DNA of 64,000 nt from NCBI RefSeq assembly GCF_024166365.1, contig NC_064823.1, forward strand, positions 6,814,924-6,878,923, in the 5' to 3' direction. The stretch is from Elephas maximus indicus (taxonomy: Eukaryota; Chordata; Mammalia; Proboscidea; Elephantidae). Of this stretch, positions 8,520 through 19,696 are shown one piece after another. Each line of letters begins with the position of its first letter. Position 1 is the stretch's first letter. The notes beneath the pieces were generated by a model, which made no database searches, was not told the DNA's origin, and saw nothing but the letters and a program-made list of their open reading frames with translations. A program made the position numbers and the translations under genes.

Positions 8520-10650
8520 TGTTGTCTCTGAGCCGTCAGTAAGTTATATTTATTTATTGTATGTTTGTTTACTGTGTCCTAGATTTTTGTTTTGCTTTAA
8601 TATGCCCAAGTAGGCTGGGTGTGTGAGTTACTTTGGTTAACGACATCTTTGAAGTTCTCAGGTAGTTAGAGCAGCTACTAGGTTTGTGAGCCGAGGAGAC
8701 TGTTCACTTTTCTTGTACAGGTGCAGCATAAGTGTCCAGGTCATCAGTCATCACGTGTGCGTGGTGCACACTCTCATCTATAGCCCTAGATAGGCAGGGC
8801 TGCATAGGTGTGTTCAGAGCAGACACAGGTATCTGGTTGCAGTAGGGGGCTATGTATGGAGCAAAGCTGCCCCCAGGTGCCTGGGTAGAGAGCATGTCTC
8901 TGTCCCCTAGAGCATGTAGTGGGGTGGGTATTGAAGCTGGTCCTTGGGCATCTGGTGCTGCTGGCTACAGGGACTGGGAGGCACCACTTATCCTCAGACC
9001 CCTGTTGTATGTGGCTAGATGGAGTGGGTGGTACCACCAGCCCTCAGACCCCTGATATGACTGGGTGAGATATTTGCTTAAAGGGCAGAGCAACATCAAA
9101 TATCATGAATATGCAACTCCCCCTTGGCTGCTGCAGTTGAAAATAGTCTAGAGTTGGGGTCTGAAGACCATGGTTTCAGGGGACATCTAGGTCAATTGGC
9201 ATAAAAAAATTTATTAAGAAATCTGTTCTGCATCCTCCTTTGGTGAGTGGTGTCTGGGCTCTTAAAGGCTAGCAAGTGGCCATCTAAGTTGCATGCATTT
9301 GTCCCAGCCCACTTGGAGCAAAGGAGAGTGAAGCACCAAAGACACAAGGAAAATATTAGCCTAAAAGACAAAGGGGCCACATAAACCAGAGACTCCATTA
9401 GCCTGAGGTCAGGAGAACTAGAAGTTGCCCAGCTACCATCAGTGATCACCCTGACAAGGAGCACAAGAGAGTCCCTGACAGAACAGGAGAAAATGTGGAG
9501 CAGAGCTCAAATTCATGTAAAAAGACCAGACTTAATTGATTGAGACTTCAGGAACCCCCAAAGCCATGACACCTGGATGCTATGTTAACCCAGAACTAAA
9601 ACCATTCCTGAGGATCACTCTTCAAAGATTAGACTGAGCTATAAAACACAAAATAATACTCGTGAAGAGCATGCTTATTTCAAGCAGATACATGAGGCCA
9701 AAGGGGCAGCTCCTGTCTGGAGGTGGGATGGGAAGAGAGAAGGAGACAGCAGCGGGTTGGATGGACATGGTAAACCTGGGGTGGAAAGGGGGAGAACACT
9801 GTCACACTGTGGGGACTTCAGCTTGTGGTGTGCGACACGCGTATAAAATTTTGTATGAGAGATAAAATTGAGCTGTAAACATTCACCTAAAGTACAATAA
9901 GAAATAAAGAAATAAAAAGAAAATAGGCTTCAGGTGTAAGCCCTGTTGTTTTATGCTAATGAGGGCATGTGGTGTTGAATCAACTGACCCGCATAGGTCT
10001 AGGCAGTGGTGCAGGGTGCCGCAAGTCCATAGACTCCTTATGCCGGTACCTTGGCAAGGGGACAGGGCCTCCTGAAATGCACTGAGTTCCTGGCTTAGGG
10101 GGTGTGGCATTTTTTAAACCCACAAGACTCGTTTGGCCTAGGGTAGCTCTGAGTTCTGGCTTAGGGGGTGTAACAGTTGTTGAATATTGCCAGACTGGTG
10201 TCCAAACAGAGCAGGATTGGGGGTGGGTAAGGGAAAGAGGCACTTCTTCACTGTGAAACTCCCAGAGGGGGAGCAGTTATTTTGTCCCTACATGGTCGGT
10301 TAGATGAGTGCGCATAACTTTTGCAAGACCAGCCCGCTTCCACCTGGCTCTGGAGGCTTTTACAGACTTACCTCAGCCTGGCTTCACATGACGTGGTCCA
10401 GAACACTATCACTCACCTCAGCCTGAGTGCAAAGGGTGCTGGCAACATTTTGACTGGCACTTCTCCACTGCTGTTGAATTGACTCTCTTTCCCCCTGCTG
10501 CTCAGTCTGGCTCTTCAGCTTTGTCTCTGATAATCAGGGCTCCTAGATTGCCATATATAATCCAGTCGCCTGTTTTTCCAGGTCTTTGTTGTAAAACAGA
10601 AGACAGGAAGCACCTGACTATTCCACCATCTTGGTTCATCAAGGTTTGGA
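8520..10650 (-). promoter_or_regulatory. L1 5' UTR (two pieces around a nested L1)
   Basis: GC-richer than its surroundings and lacking coding frames, lying upstream of ORF1. The pieces are 8520-9146 and 9919-10650. In L1s this region carries the internal RNA polymerase II promoter. A 'tggcttagggggtgt' motif is repeated at about 10091 and 10156. Promoter activity of this old copy is not implied. Confidence 0.6.
9147..9918 (+). mobile_element. L1 3' end, sense, nested in antisense L1
   Basis: A 5'-truncated L1 containing only 3' UTR: 'accatggtttcaggggacat', 'tgggctcttaaaggctagca', 'gaagagcatgcttatttcaa', and terminal 'aaagtacaataagaaataaa'. A short match 'gaaaatag' at 9139-9146 and 9919-9926 is a candidate target-site duplication. 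It interrupts the 5' UTR of the antisense L1 and so is younger than it. Confidence 0.8.
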
Positions 10651-11239
10651 TGAAGATGTAGCAGCCTTGATTAGAAAAAGAGATAATTAATATAGAAATG
10701 GAAATATAACTTATATATAAGATTATTCATAATTGAAAACTAATGGCATGAAGTGGTTATTATCAATCCGTATATATTTCTCTATAGTTTGTTTTATAAC
10801 AGTGATGATTACTTAAAATACATCAAATTTTCCACATTTTTTTCTTTATCCTCTTAGAAGATGGTTTCTTCTTTTCCTTTAATAAAAAAACGGAAATCAC
10901 AGAAATGAATTGCTCTTCTTTCAACCTGCAATCAACCAATCAATCAAATATTCCTATGCTTGCATCTGTCTAGTTCTTTCATCCTATTTTATCACAGAGG
11001 AGGAAGCCTACCACTATTCAATAGCTTTGCATGTACTGTGGATTCCACACTCTTCCACTATTTCAATAATTTTGCTATATCAACAATCTTAATTTTATTC
11101 ATCAGCAATCATTTCTAGTAGACCACCACCATTAACACACTAATATGACCTAGACGCCCCATTAAAAACATAAAAAACAATTCTTCAACCACATAACTCA
11201 ATATTACTACATTTATCTCTCCCCTTCAAAATGGAGAAT
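10651..11239. other. No recognised feature
   Basis: AT-rich sequence between the L1 5' end and the L2. No repeat or coding frame was identified. Confidence 0.5.
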
Positions 11240-11760
11240 TATCTAGACTTGCCGCCTCCAATTACGAAACAGTCATTTAATCTCCAAATAACCAATATCT
11301 GGCTTTTGATCTCCCCCATGCTTTAATTATTAGCATCAAGTCTCTGTATTTCATGTTATCAAATTCAATAGACACATGTCTTTCTTTTTAGATGTTTCAC
11401 CTACTCAACGCTTTCTCCTTTCAGAAATCCAGCTCTTATTTTTGCTTCCATTTCAATGTTCCCTTATATTCAGTTTCTTCTGTTTGATCACCCTCTTACT
11501 CTCTTAATTTGGAGATTCCTTAGAGTTTACATATTGGCCTTCATTCTTTAAGATATCTCAGTGATTTCCAAGAATTTATCTTCTATTGATTTCTGATTAC
11601 TTCCTAATACAAATTCCTTACCTAAATCTTGTTTCTGAGCACCACTCGTAATACCCTGCTCTCTGTACTACACCACTACTTAAATACGTCAATCTCAATA
11701 AAGTCCAAGATAGAACGCTTCACTTCCCCTGTGAGATAATAAATCATCTTATAGAGAGCA
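11240..11760 (+). repeat. L2 LINE, ORF2 C-terminal region, part 1
   Basis: A decayed sense L2. Stretches such as 'cctaaatcttgtttctgagc' and 'aataaagtccaagatagaac' follow the order of the L2 ORF2 3' region. It is continued at 12580-13145 on the other side of an LTR, and the two parts are in register. Confidence 0.5.
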
Positions 11761-11761
11761 A

Positions 11762-12575
11762 TGTGGCCAGTGTCCTTTGTTCCTGAGATGACCTTTGGAA
11801 TTTCCTGAATAATCGAGGTGTCTTTTGTTATGGTGGCGTAAAGACTATACTAGTGGATTTGTACTAACGAGTGAGGGGCTGGCCAAGCCAGGACCAGCTC
11901 ATGGCCTGATCCCAGGTGACGTCAGGGAGGGAGGGGAGCATGATTCAATCATGCTTAAGCAATGAGGTCCATGCCATGCATATGCAATGAGGTTCATTAC
12001 ATGTATATGTCATGAAGCCAATAAAGACTGTGGACACAAATACTCCAGGAGCTTTCTGGCTGGTGAAAGATAGCTATATATGTGTGGGAGAGTGGTATAC
12101 CCTTTTTGGGACATGGAAGCTTTCCATTGGAAACACTTCTGCACCTTTCCCATGTATCTCTTCTTTATGTTGATCCTGATTTGCATTTCCTTGCTATAAT
12201 AAACCTCTATTCATAAGTATTTTCTGGGTCTTGTGAGTCATTCCAGTGAATTATTGAACCTAAAGGAGTAGTAGGAGCCAGCAGGAGAAAGCGAGGGAGT
12301 CCAGGAAAGGACCCTGAGCTATCAGCTGACTTTCTGAAAGGATAGTAGGAAAACCCCAAATTTGCAGCCAGTAGGGCAAAAGTAAAGGCGTCTTGCGGAT
12401 GCTCAAGCTTAAGGCTGGCATCTGCTTATTTGGCAGTCTGAAGGACAGTGTGCTCTTAGCTTAGAAAATCTAACCTAGCTCTGGGTTGCTAGGGTCAGAG
12501 AGAGAAAATGCCACTTTGAGTGGGCTGGTGTCAAAGACAATGGAGAAATGGGAAAGAGGGAATTTGATTAAGCCT
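11762..12575 (+). mobile_element. Solo LTR of an endogenous retrovirus, inserted in L2
   Basis: Begins 'tgtggccagtgtcctttgtt'. It carries 'catgaagccaataaagactg', 'ggacatggaagctttccatt' and the poly(A) signal AATAAA at 12198-12203, followed by 'gggtcttgtgagtcattcca'. This organisation (U3, then R with poly(A) signal, then a long U5) is that of an LTR. A perfect CRE-type site TGACGTCA is at 11917-11924, and the segment 'gcaatgaggt' is repeated at 11959 and 11980. No internal retroviral sequence is adjacent. The family and the right edge are uncertain. Confidence 0.6.
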
Positions 12576-12579
12576 CCTG

Positions 12580-13145
12580 TTTTGGCGATTGAATTTACAT
12601 AGATTTTTGTCTATGAATGAACTTGTTTTCTCTCAATAATTTTACCCCTTAATAAATGACATCGCCTATTGAATGTGATCACTGATTCTTTTCCTTCCTA
12701 CCATCTCCCACATTCAGTCTATGAGGAATGCAAATCCTGTTGACTTAATCTCTGAATGTATCTCAAATACATATATGTCCTCTCATTTCCTCTGCCATCA
12801 CTATATCCATGCCACCCCTAACTTTTTACTGAACTACTGTGACAGCCTACTAAGTGTCTGCATACAATCACTCTTATTTGTTCCAACTCATTCTGTGTTT
12901 AGCAATTAGATATAAAAAAAAAAAAAAAATTTAATCATTTGCCATAGCATTTAGAATAAATTCCAATCAATTTACCCTGACCGTTAAGGCCTTGTATTAT
13001 CTAATCCATGTCTATTCTTCCATCTCATGTATCACCCCTAGATAAGTGTCCGTGAGCTTTTCAAAACCCCAAGCTCTTTCTCACTTAAAGATTTTGGTAC
13101 TTGTCATTTCTTCTTAGGTTAAAAATCCACCCTCTACCTCTGTTT
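12580..13145 (+). repeat. L2 LINE, ORF2 C-terminal region, part 2
   Basis: Continues the L2 after the LTR. The frame at 12721-12909 reads 'LLNYCDSLLSV', matching the L2 reverse-transcriptase C-terminal domain in outline. It then passes 'catttagaataaattcc', 'ttaaggccttgtattatc' and 'ccaagctctttctcactta', the standard order of L2. Ancient and non-coding. Confidence 0.65.
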
Positions 13146-13600
13146 CAGGTATCTATAACTGTGAAAAAAAAAAAAAAAAGTACCCCCAAATTGAGTGGCT
13201 TAAAACAACAATCTTTTTATTATATCTCATGTTTGTGCAGATTCGAATTTCAGGCAGTATTTAGCTGGTCAATTCTGTTGCACATTGTATGGAATAGATT
13301 TGCTCAATGTCATACATCTAATGCCTGATTTGGTCTAGTAGGTTCAAGATGACTTCATTCACAAACTTGGTATCTTAGTGGCGAAGATTTAAGACAGGCC
13401 TCTGCAGGCCCACTCTCCCTTTTCCTGTAATCTCAAGGCCTTTCCACTAGCAGGATATTTGGATATAGCATTTCAGGCTCTAAGAGTGTTCCAAGAGATT
13501 GAAACAGGAAGGTACATACTTAAACCTGATGCCTAGAATGTTACTTCTGCCATATTGGTCAAAGCAATCACAGAATTCCCTGACATTCAAGATATGGAAA
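13146..13600 (-). repeat. MaLR (MLT1-type) LTR fragment, antisense (tentative)
   Basis: Contains 'gagtggcttaaaacaacaat' and 'tattggtcaaagcaatcaca', motifs typical of reversed mammalian LTR elements of the MaLR/ERV-L superfamily. An A16 tract (13166-13181) interrupts the start. The subfamily was not resolved. Confidence 0.45.
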
Positions 13601-13612
13601 CATATACCCTGC

Positions 13613-16600
13613 TTTTTTTTTTTAATAATTTTTATTGTGCTTTAAGCGAAAGTTTACAAATCAAGTCAGTCTCTCACACAAAAACCCATATACACCTTGC
13701 TACACACTCCCTATTACTCTCCCCCTAATGAGACAGCCCGCTCTCTCCCTCCACTCTCTCTTTTGGTGTCCATTGCGTCAGCTTCTAACCCCCTCCACCC
13801 TCTCATCTCCCCTCCAGGCAGGAGATGCCAACATAGTCTCAAGTGTCCACCTGATCCAAGAAGCTCACTTCTTACCAGCACCCCTCTCCAACCCATTGTC
13901 CAGTTCAATCCATGTCTGAAGAGTTGGCTTCGGGAATGGGTCCTGTCCTGGGCTAACAGAAGGCCTGGGGGCCATGACCACCAGGGTCCTTTCAGTCTCA
14001 GTCAGATCATTAAGTCTGGTCTTATGAGAATTTGGGGTCTGCATCCCACTGCTCTCCTGCTCCCTCAGGGGTTCTCTGTTGTGTTCCCTGTCAGGGCAGT
14101 CATAGGCTGTAGCCGGGCACCATCTAGTTTTTCTGGTCTCAGGTTGATGTAGTCACTGGTTCATGTTGCCCTTTCTGTCTCTTGGGCTTGTAATCACCTT
14201 GTGTCCTTGGTGTTCTTCATTCTCCTTTGATCCAGGTGGGTAGAGACCAATTGATACGTCTTAGATGGCTGCTTGATAGTGTTTAAGATCCCAGATGCCA
14301 CTCTTCAAAGTGGGATGCAGAATGTTTTGTTAATAGATTTTATTATGCCAATTGACTTAGATGTCGCCTGAAACCATGGTCCCCAGGCCCCTGTCCCTGC
14401 TACTTTGGCCTTCGAAGCATTCAGTTTCTTCAGGAAACTTCTTTGCTTTTGGTTTAGTCCAATTGTGCTGACCTCCCCTGTATTGTGTGCTGTCTTTCCC
14501 TTCACCTAAAGTAGTTCTTATCTACTAATTAGTGAATACCCCTCTCCCACCCCCCCTCCCTCCCCCCTCTAGTAACCACAAAAGAATGTTTTCTTCTCAG
14601 TTTAAACTATTTCTCAAGTTCTTATAATAGTGGTCTTATACAATATTTGTCCTTTTGCAACTAATTTCACTCAGCATAATGCCTTCCTTCCAGGTTCCTC
14701 CATGTTATGAAATGTTTCACAGATTCCTTACTGTTCTTTATTGATGTGTAGTATTCCCTTGTGTGAATATACCATAATTTCTTTATCCATTCATCTGCTG
14801 ATGGGCACCTTGGTTGCTTCCATCTTTTTTGCTATTGTAAACAGTGCTGCAATAAACATGGGTGTACATATATCTGTTTGTGTATGGGCTCTTATTTCTC
14901 TAGGATATATTCCAAGGAGTGGGATTGCTGGATCATATGGTAGTTCTATTAAGGGAGCACCAAATTGGTTTCCAAAGTGGTTGTACCATTTGACATTCCC
15001 ACCAGCAGTGTAGAAGTGTTCCAATCTCTCCACAGCCTCTCCAACATTTATTCTTTTGTGTTTTTTGGATTAATGCCGGCCTTGTTGGAGTGAGATGAAA
15101 TCTCATTGAAGTTTTGATCTGCATTTCTCTAATGGTTAATGATTGTGAACATTTCCTCATATATCTGTTAGCTACCCGAATGTCTTCTTTAGTGAAGTGT
15201 CTATTCATATCTTTTGCCTATTTTTTAATTGGGTTATTTGTGTTTTTGCAGTTGAGTTTTTGCAATATCATGTAGATTTTAGAGATCAGGCACTGATCAG
15301 AAATGTCATAGCTAAAAACTTTTTCCCAGTCTGTTTTAGGTAGTCTTTTTACTCTTTTGGTGAAGTCTTTGGATGAGCATAAGTGTTTGATTTTTAGGAG
15401 CTCCCAGTTATTTAGTTTTTCTTCTACATTCTCTATAATGTTTTCTACACCATTTATGCCATGTATTAGGGCTCCAAACATTGTCCCTATTTTTTTTTCC
15501 ATGATCTTTATTGTTTTAGATTTTATATTTAGGTCTTTGATCCATTTTGAGTTAGTTTTTGTGCATGGAGTGAGGTATGGGTCTTGTTTCATTTTTTTGC
15601 ATATGAATATCCAGTTATGCCAGCAGCATTTGTTAAAAAGACTGTCTTTTCCCCATTTAACTGTTTTGGGCCCTTTGTCAAGTATCAACTGCTCATATGT
15701 GGATGGATTTATGTCTGGATTCTCAATTCTGTTCCATTGGACCATGTATCTGTTGTTGTACCAGTACCAGACTGTTTTGACTACTGTGGCGGTATAATAG
15801 GTTCTAAAATCTGGTAAAGTAAGGCCTCCCACTTTGCTCTTCTTTTTCAGTAATGCCTTATTTATCTGGGGCCTCTTTCTCTTCCATATGAAACTGGTGA
15901 TTTGTTTCTCCACCTCAAAGAATGTCCTTTGGGTGTGGATTGGAATTGCATTAAATGTATAGATAGCTTTTGGTAGAATAGACATTTTTATAATGTTAAG
16001 TCTTCCTATCCATGAGCAACGTATGTTCTTCCACTTATGTAAGTCTCTTTTGGTTTCTTGCAGAAGTGTACTGTAGTTTTCTTTGTATAAGTCTTTTACA
16101 TCCCTGGTAGGATATATTTCTAAGTATTTTATCTTCTTGGGGGCTACTGTAAATGGCATTGATTTGGTGATTTCCTCTTCGATGTTCTTTTTGTTGGTGT
16201 AGAGGAACCCAACTGATTTTTGAATGTTTATCTTGTATCCTGATACTCTGCTGAACTCTTCTATTAGTTTCAGTAGTTTTCTGGGGGATTCCTTATGGTT
16301 TTATGTGTATAAGATCATGTCATCTGCAAATAGAGATACTTTGACTTCTTCCTTGCCAATCTGGATGCCCTTTATTTCTTTATCTAGCCCAATTGCTCTG
16401 GCTAGGACTTCCAGTACAATGTTGAATAAGAGTGGTGATAAAGGGCATCCTTGTCTGGTTCCCGATCTTAATGGGAATGTTTTCAGGCTCTTTCCATTGA
16501 GGGTGATGTTGGCTGCTTTGTATAAATGCCCATTATTATGTTGAGGAATTTTCCTTCTATTCCTATTTTGCTAAGAGTTTTTATCATGAATGAGTGTTGA

Positions 16601-17306
16601 ACTTTGTCAAATGCATTTTCTGCATCAATTGATAAAATCATGTGATTCTTGTCTTTTGTTTTATTTATGTGGTGGATTACATTATTATTTTTCTAATGTT
16701 GAACCATCTCTGCATACCTGGTATGAATCCCACTTGGTCATGGTGAATTATTTTTTTGATATATTGTGGAATTCTATTGGCTAGAATTTTGTTGAGGATT
16801 TTTGCATCTACATTCATGAGGGATATAGGTTTATAATTTTCTTTTCTTGTGGTGTCTTTACCTGGTTTTGGTATCAGGGATATGGTGGCTTCATAGAATG
16901 AGTTTAGTAGTATTCCATCCTTTTCTATGCTCTGAAATACCTTGAGTAGTAGTGGTGTTAACTCTTCTCTGAAAGTTTGGTAGAACTCTGCAGTGAAGCG
17001 ATCTGGGCCAGGGTTTTTTTTTTATTGGGAGTTTTTTGATTACCTTTTCAATCTCTTCTTTTGTTATGGGTCTATTTAGTTGTTCTACCTCCGTATGTGT
17101 TAGTTTAGATAGGTAGTGTGTTTCTAGGAATTCACCCATTTCTTCTAGGTTTTCAAATTTCTTTGAGTATAGTTTTTCATAGTAATCTGACATGATTCTT
17201 TTAATTTCAGTTGGGTCTGTTGTAATATCGCCCATCTCATTTCTTATTCAGGTTATTTGCTTCCTCTCCTGTTTTTCTTTTGTCAGTTTGGCCAGTGGTT
17301 TATCAG
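13613..17306 (-). mobile_element. L1, 5'-truncated, antisense (3.7 kb)
   Basis: The left edge is the poly(A) tail (T-run from 13613) followed by 'aataatttttattgtgcttt', the common 3' end of all L1s in this window. The 3' UTR occupies 13625 to about 14620 and ORF2 the rest. Truncation is inside ORF2 at about 17306. The flanks 'atataccctgc' (13602-13612) and 'ttatatcctac' (17307-17317) look like an old target-site duplication. Confidence 0.9.
14620..17306 (-). pseudogene. L1 ORF2 C-terminal two-thirds (reverse transcriptase), broken
   Basis: Encodes the reverse-transcriptase and Cys-rich C-terminal domains of L1 ORF2p, which primes cDNA synthesis on nicked chromosomal DNA. The RT palm motif FADD is intact in reverse complement at 16319-16330. 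The longest open piece (15218-16159) covers the post-RT region ('[14 protein letters not shown]', 'KVGGLTLPDFRTYY'). The Cys-rich end is at 15013-14933 ('[18 protein letters not shown]'). The EN domain is missing through truncation, and frameshifts and stops occur throughout. Confidence 0.85.
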
Positions 17307-17429
17307 TTATATCCTACTTTTTGATATGAAAAAGAGAATGAATTCATGGACATTTTTATTATGCCACAAACTCGAAAGTAGATGTATGTCATATTTTAAA
17401 TTTTATACTAAATATTGCCTCCTTCTAAG

Positions 17430-17745
17430 GTTTCCTAAGCATCATATTTAAATTTGTTGCCTCATCATCTACATTTCTCTCACAGCATCGTTTGCTTATT
17501 TGTCAACATTTTTAATTCTATTCCTTCCTTCCTTTCGTCCTTCCTTCCTTCTTTCTCCCTCCCTCTCTGCCTTTCTCCCTCCCTCCCTGTCTCCCTTCTT
17601 TTCTTCCTTTTTTTTAGTCTTTTTCTCTGCCTTAGCCACTAGACTGTCATTTTCTTTGACCCTGCCTCTACAGTGCCTAACTTAGTCCTGGTAATATAGT
17701 AGGTAGTGTATAGATACTTATTGAATAAATACATTTTAGGAATAA
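17430..17745 (+). repeat. L2 3' end with pyrimidine-rich tract
   Basis: The part at 17655-17745 ('gaccctgcctctacagtgcc', then 'gatacttattgaataaatac') reads as the 3' terminus of an L2. A polypyrimidine (TTCC/CTCC)n stretch at 17519-17625 lies within it. Confidence 0.6.
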
Positions 17746-19186
17746 ATGCAAAATACATTTAGCTATAAATACAAAATAGTGCATCTTTGAGAAGAACTTC
17801 AGTGAAAACAGTTGGAGAAATCAATTAGTCACAAAGTCAATGTAAGTGACTATGGCTATTAAGAGGTTGAAGGGTTAGGTCTCAAAACAAATAAAACATC
17901 AATATACCTTTTAAAAACATATCTAAGTAGAGGAGTGATATATCATACATGCTGGTCAGAATATGCTTGGAACTTTCTGGTTCTGCCAGTCAAATTTTTA
18001 GGGGAATAGAGAATAACACGAGGAGATGGAAGTGTAATGTATGAATCACTTGAGGGAACTTGGAATGTTTAGCTTGTAAAAGCCTGAGGAACATAATAAA
18101 TGATACCTTCAAATATTGAGCAGCTGTAGCGCGTAAGTGAAAACATGTTTTATTTTTCTTAGAGCTACAATTAATAATACGTCAAAAGTGAATTTTACAG
18201 TTAAAATGATACTGAAGCAACTCAGAGTGACTACTCTAAGGAAAAAGGATAAATAAAAGGCTTAAAATGTTTCTGTTGGTATTTCTTCAGGTCACCATAG
18301 TTGCTTCCTACTTCTATATCTGGAATTTGATTTGAAGTTTCTTGTCACCTTTGGTTAAATACTTTCATTTATTTTCAATCAGAAAAGATGGTCCAATTAA
18401 ATATTCTTTCTTTTGCCATATTGAACATTTACTTATTAAGGTATCAACTGTATCTTGAGCAACTATACGGTTCAAAACCTCAGTTTTACAGTAGTGAGGA
18501 AAATCATAGTAGGTCACATTGCCATGACTTGTCAGGCAATGCACCCTTAGCTCTAGGTCAATTCACTGAGAAAAAAATTCAGCAAATTAATTAAAAATAA
18601 TTCACTAAATGATGAGTTTTTTAAAAGTCTTATTTTACAAATGTACTGAATTTATGTGTGTTATAAAAATTTATCTCTGTAAACTCTTTTAAATTTGCTA
18701 ACAATATATATTGTACTAAAAATTTCAACAGTTTGAATATTACTAAAAAGTTTTGCTTAACAATTTAATATTATTTTAAACATCTGATATTTATATTGGT
18801 ATATACACCTTTATAACAATTCTTAAGCTGGTTTTTAAAGCTATTTTTCTGGTTTCCCCCTTTTTTAAATAATGTCAGCAAATTATCAAGAAGAAAATTA
18901 ATATTAGTAAAAAAAATTAAATGCCATGTAACTGGTCTTATTGTTTCCAAATTCATTTATGTACTTACCCATTCTTAATTTATTTTTGTAAAAGGAAAAT
19001 TTAGCACAAAATAACAAAGTTCTCCCATTTGCTTTTGCAAAATAATAGAACTCTTTCTTGAGCCTGTTACTAAACTTAGCTTGGGAAACCGTTTTTCAAC
19101 TCGGAAGTGACCTCTCATAAGAGTCTTCAGTGTCTGTGAGTGTCAGAGGATGAAGGGAAGTAAGTGAAGAGTCTGCTCTCTTGTCG
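17746..19186. other. No recognised feature
   Basis: AT-rich, apparently single-copy sequence. No repeat family, gene or RNA was identified. Confidence 0.5.
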
Positions 19187-19386
19187 TTGTTAGCTGTCAT
19201 TGAGTAAGTTTCCACTAATGGCAACCCGTGTATTCAGAATAAAACTCCTCCATAGGGTGTTGAAGGCTGTGATCTTTCAGAAACAGGTCTCTAGGCCTGT
19301 CTTTTAAAGGGCCTCTGGATGGGTTTGAACTGCCAATCTTTCAGCTAATAGTAGGGCACTTAGCCATTTGGGTTACCCAGGGACTC
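19187..19386 (-). repeat. Second-type AfroSINE, antisense
   Basis: Opens 'ttgttagctgtcattgagta' and contains 'ggtctctaggcctgtctttt', 'gtttgaactgccaatctttc', ending near 'gttacccagggac'. Same subfamily as 46390 and 48303, with an insertion around 'aaggctgtgatctttcagaa'. Confidence 0.75.
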
Positions 19387-19420
19387 TTTCTTGTTCTTTT
19401 AGTCTCTACTGTATTTACAA

Positions 19421-19616
19421 AAAGGAGACTTTGTGGTGCAGTGGTTAAGCACTCAGCTGCTAACCAAAAGGTCAGCAGTTAGAACTCACCTGCTACTCTG
19501 AGAAGTGGCAGCCTGCTTCCATAAAGATTACAGCCTTGGAAACCTTATGGGGCAGTTCTACTCCATCCTATAGGGTTGCTATGAGTTGGAATTCAACTGA
19601 ACAGCAAGGAGTTTTG
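19421..19616 (+). repeat. AfroSINE (long variant)
   Basis: Sense SINE: 'ttgtggtgcagtggttaagc', 'gctgctaaccaaaaggtcag', the extra middle block 'gaagtggcagcctgcttcc', 'ccttatggggcagttctact' and the tail 'tatgagttggaattcaactg'. A (TA)n run follows at 19619-19636. Confidence 0.9.
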
Positions 19617-19696
19617 GGTATATATATATATATATATTTACAAGGTGTGACAGTATTTAGGGATTAATTGGATTTTTAAGAATGAAGCCTGCTTCA

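Larger units (their letters stand above)
7121..10650 (-). mobile_element. L1, 5' half only (5' UTR + ORF1), antisense
   Basis: An antisense L1 in which the left edge (7121) lies in the ORF1-ORF2 spacer and the right edge (~10650) looks like a true L1 5' end: the 'attccaccatcttggttcat' text is what a reversed L1 start gives. Order on the minus strand is 5' UTR (10650-8520, interrupted by a sense L1 at 9147-9918), then ORF1 (8515-7435). ORF2 and the 3' UTR are absent. Retaining the 5' end while losing the 3' half is the reverse of the usual 5' truncation. Confidence 0.8.

Noticed and set aside
13697..14152. A 151-residue sense frame, also resembling 50846-51235
   Set aside because: Both fall in the reversed 3' UTR of L1 copies, which is non-coding; the frames resemble one another because the repeats do.
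15357..15797. A 146-residue sense frame, and its twin at 52436-52876
   Set aside because: Both are antisense shadows of L1 ORF2, and similarity between them reflects only the shared L1.
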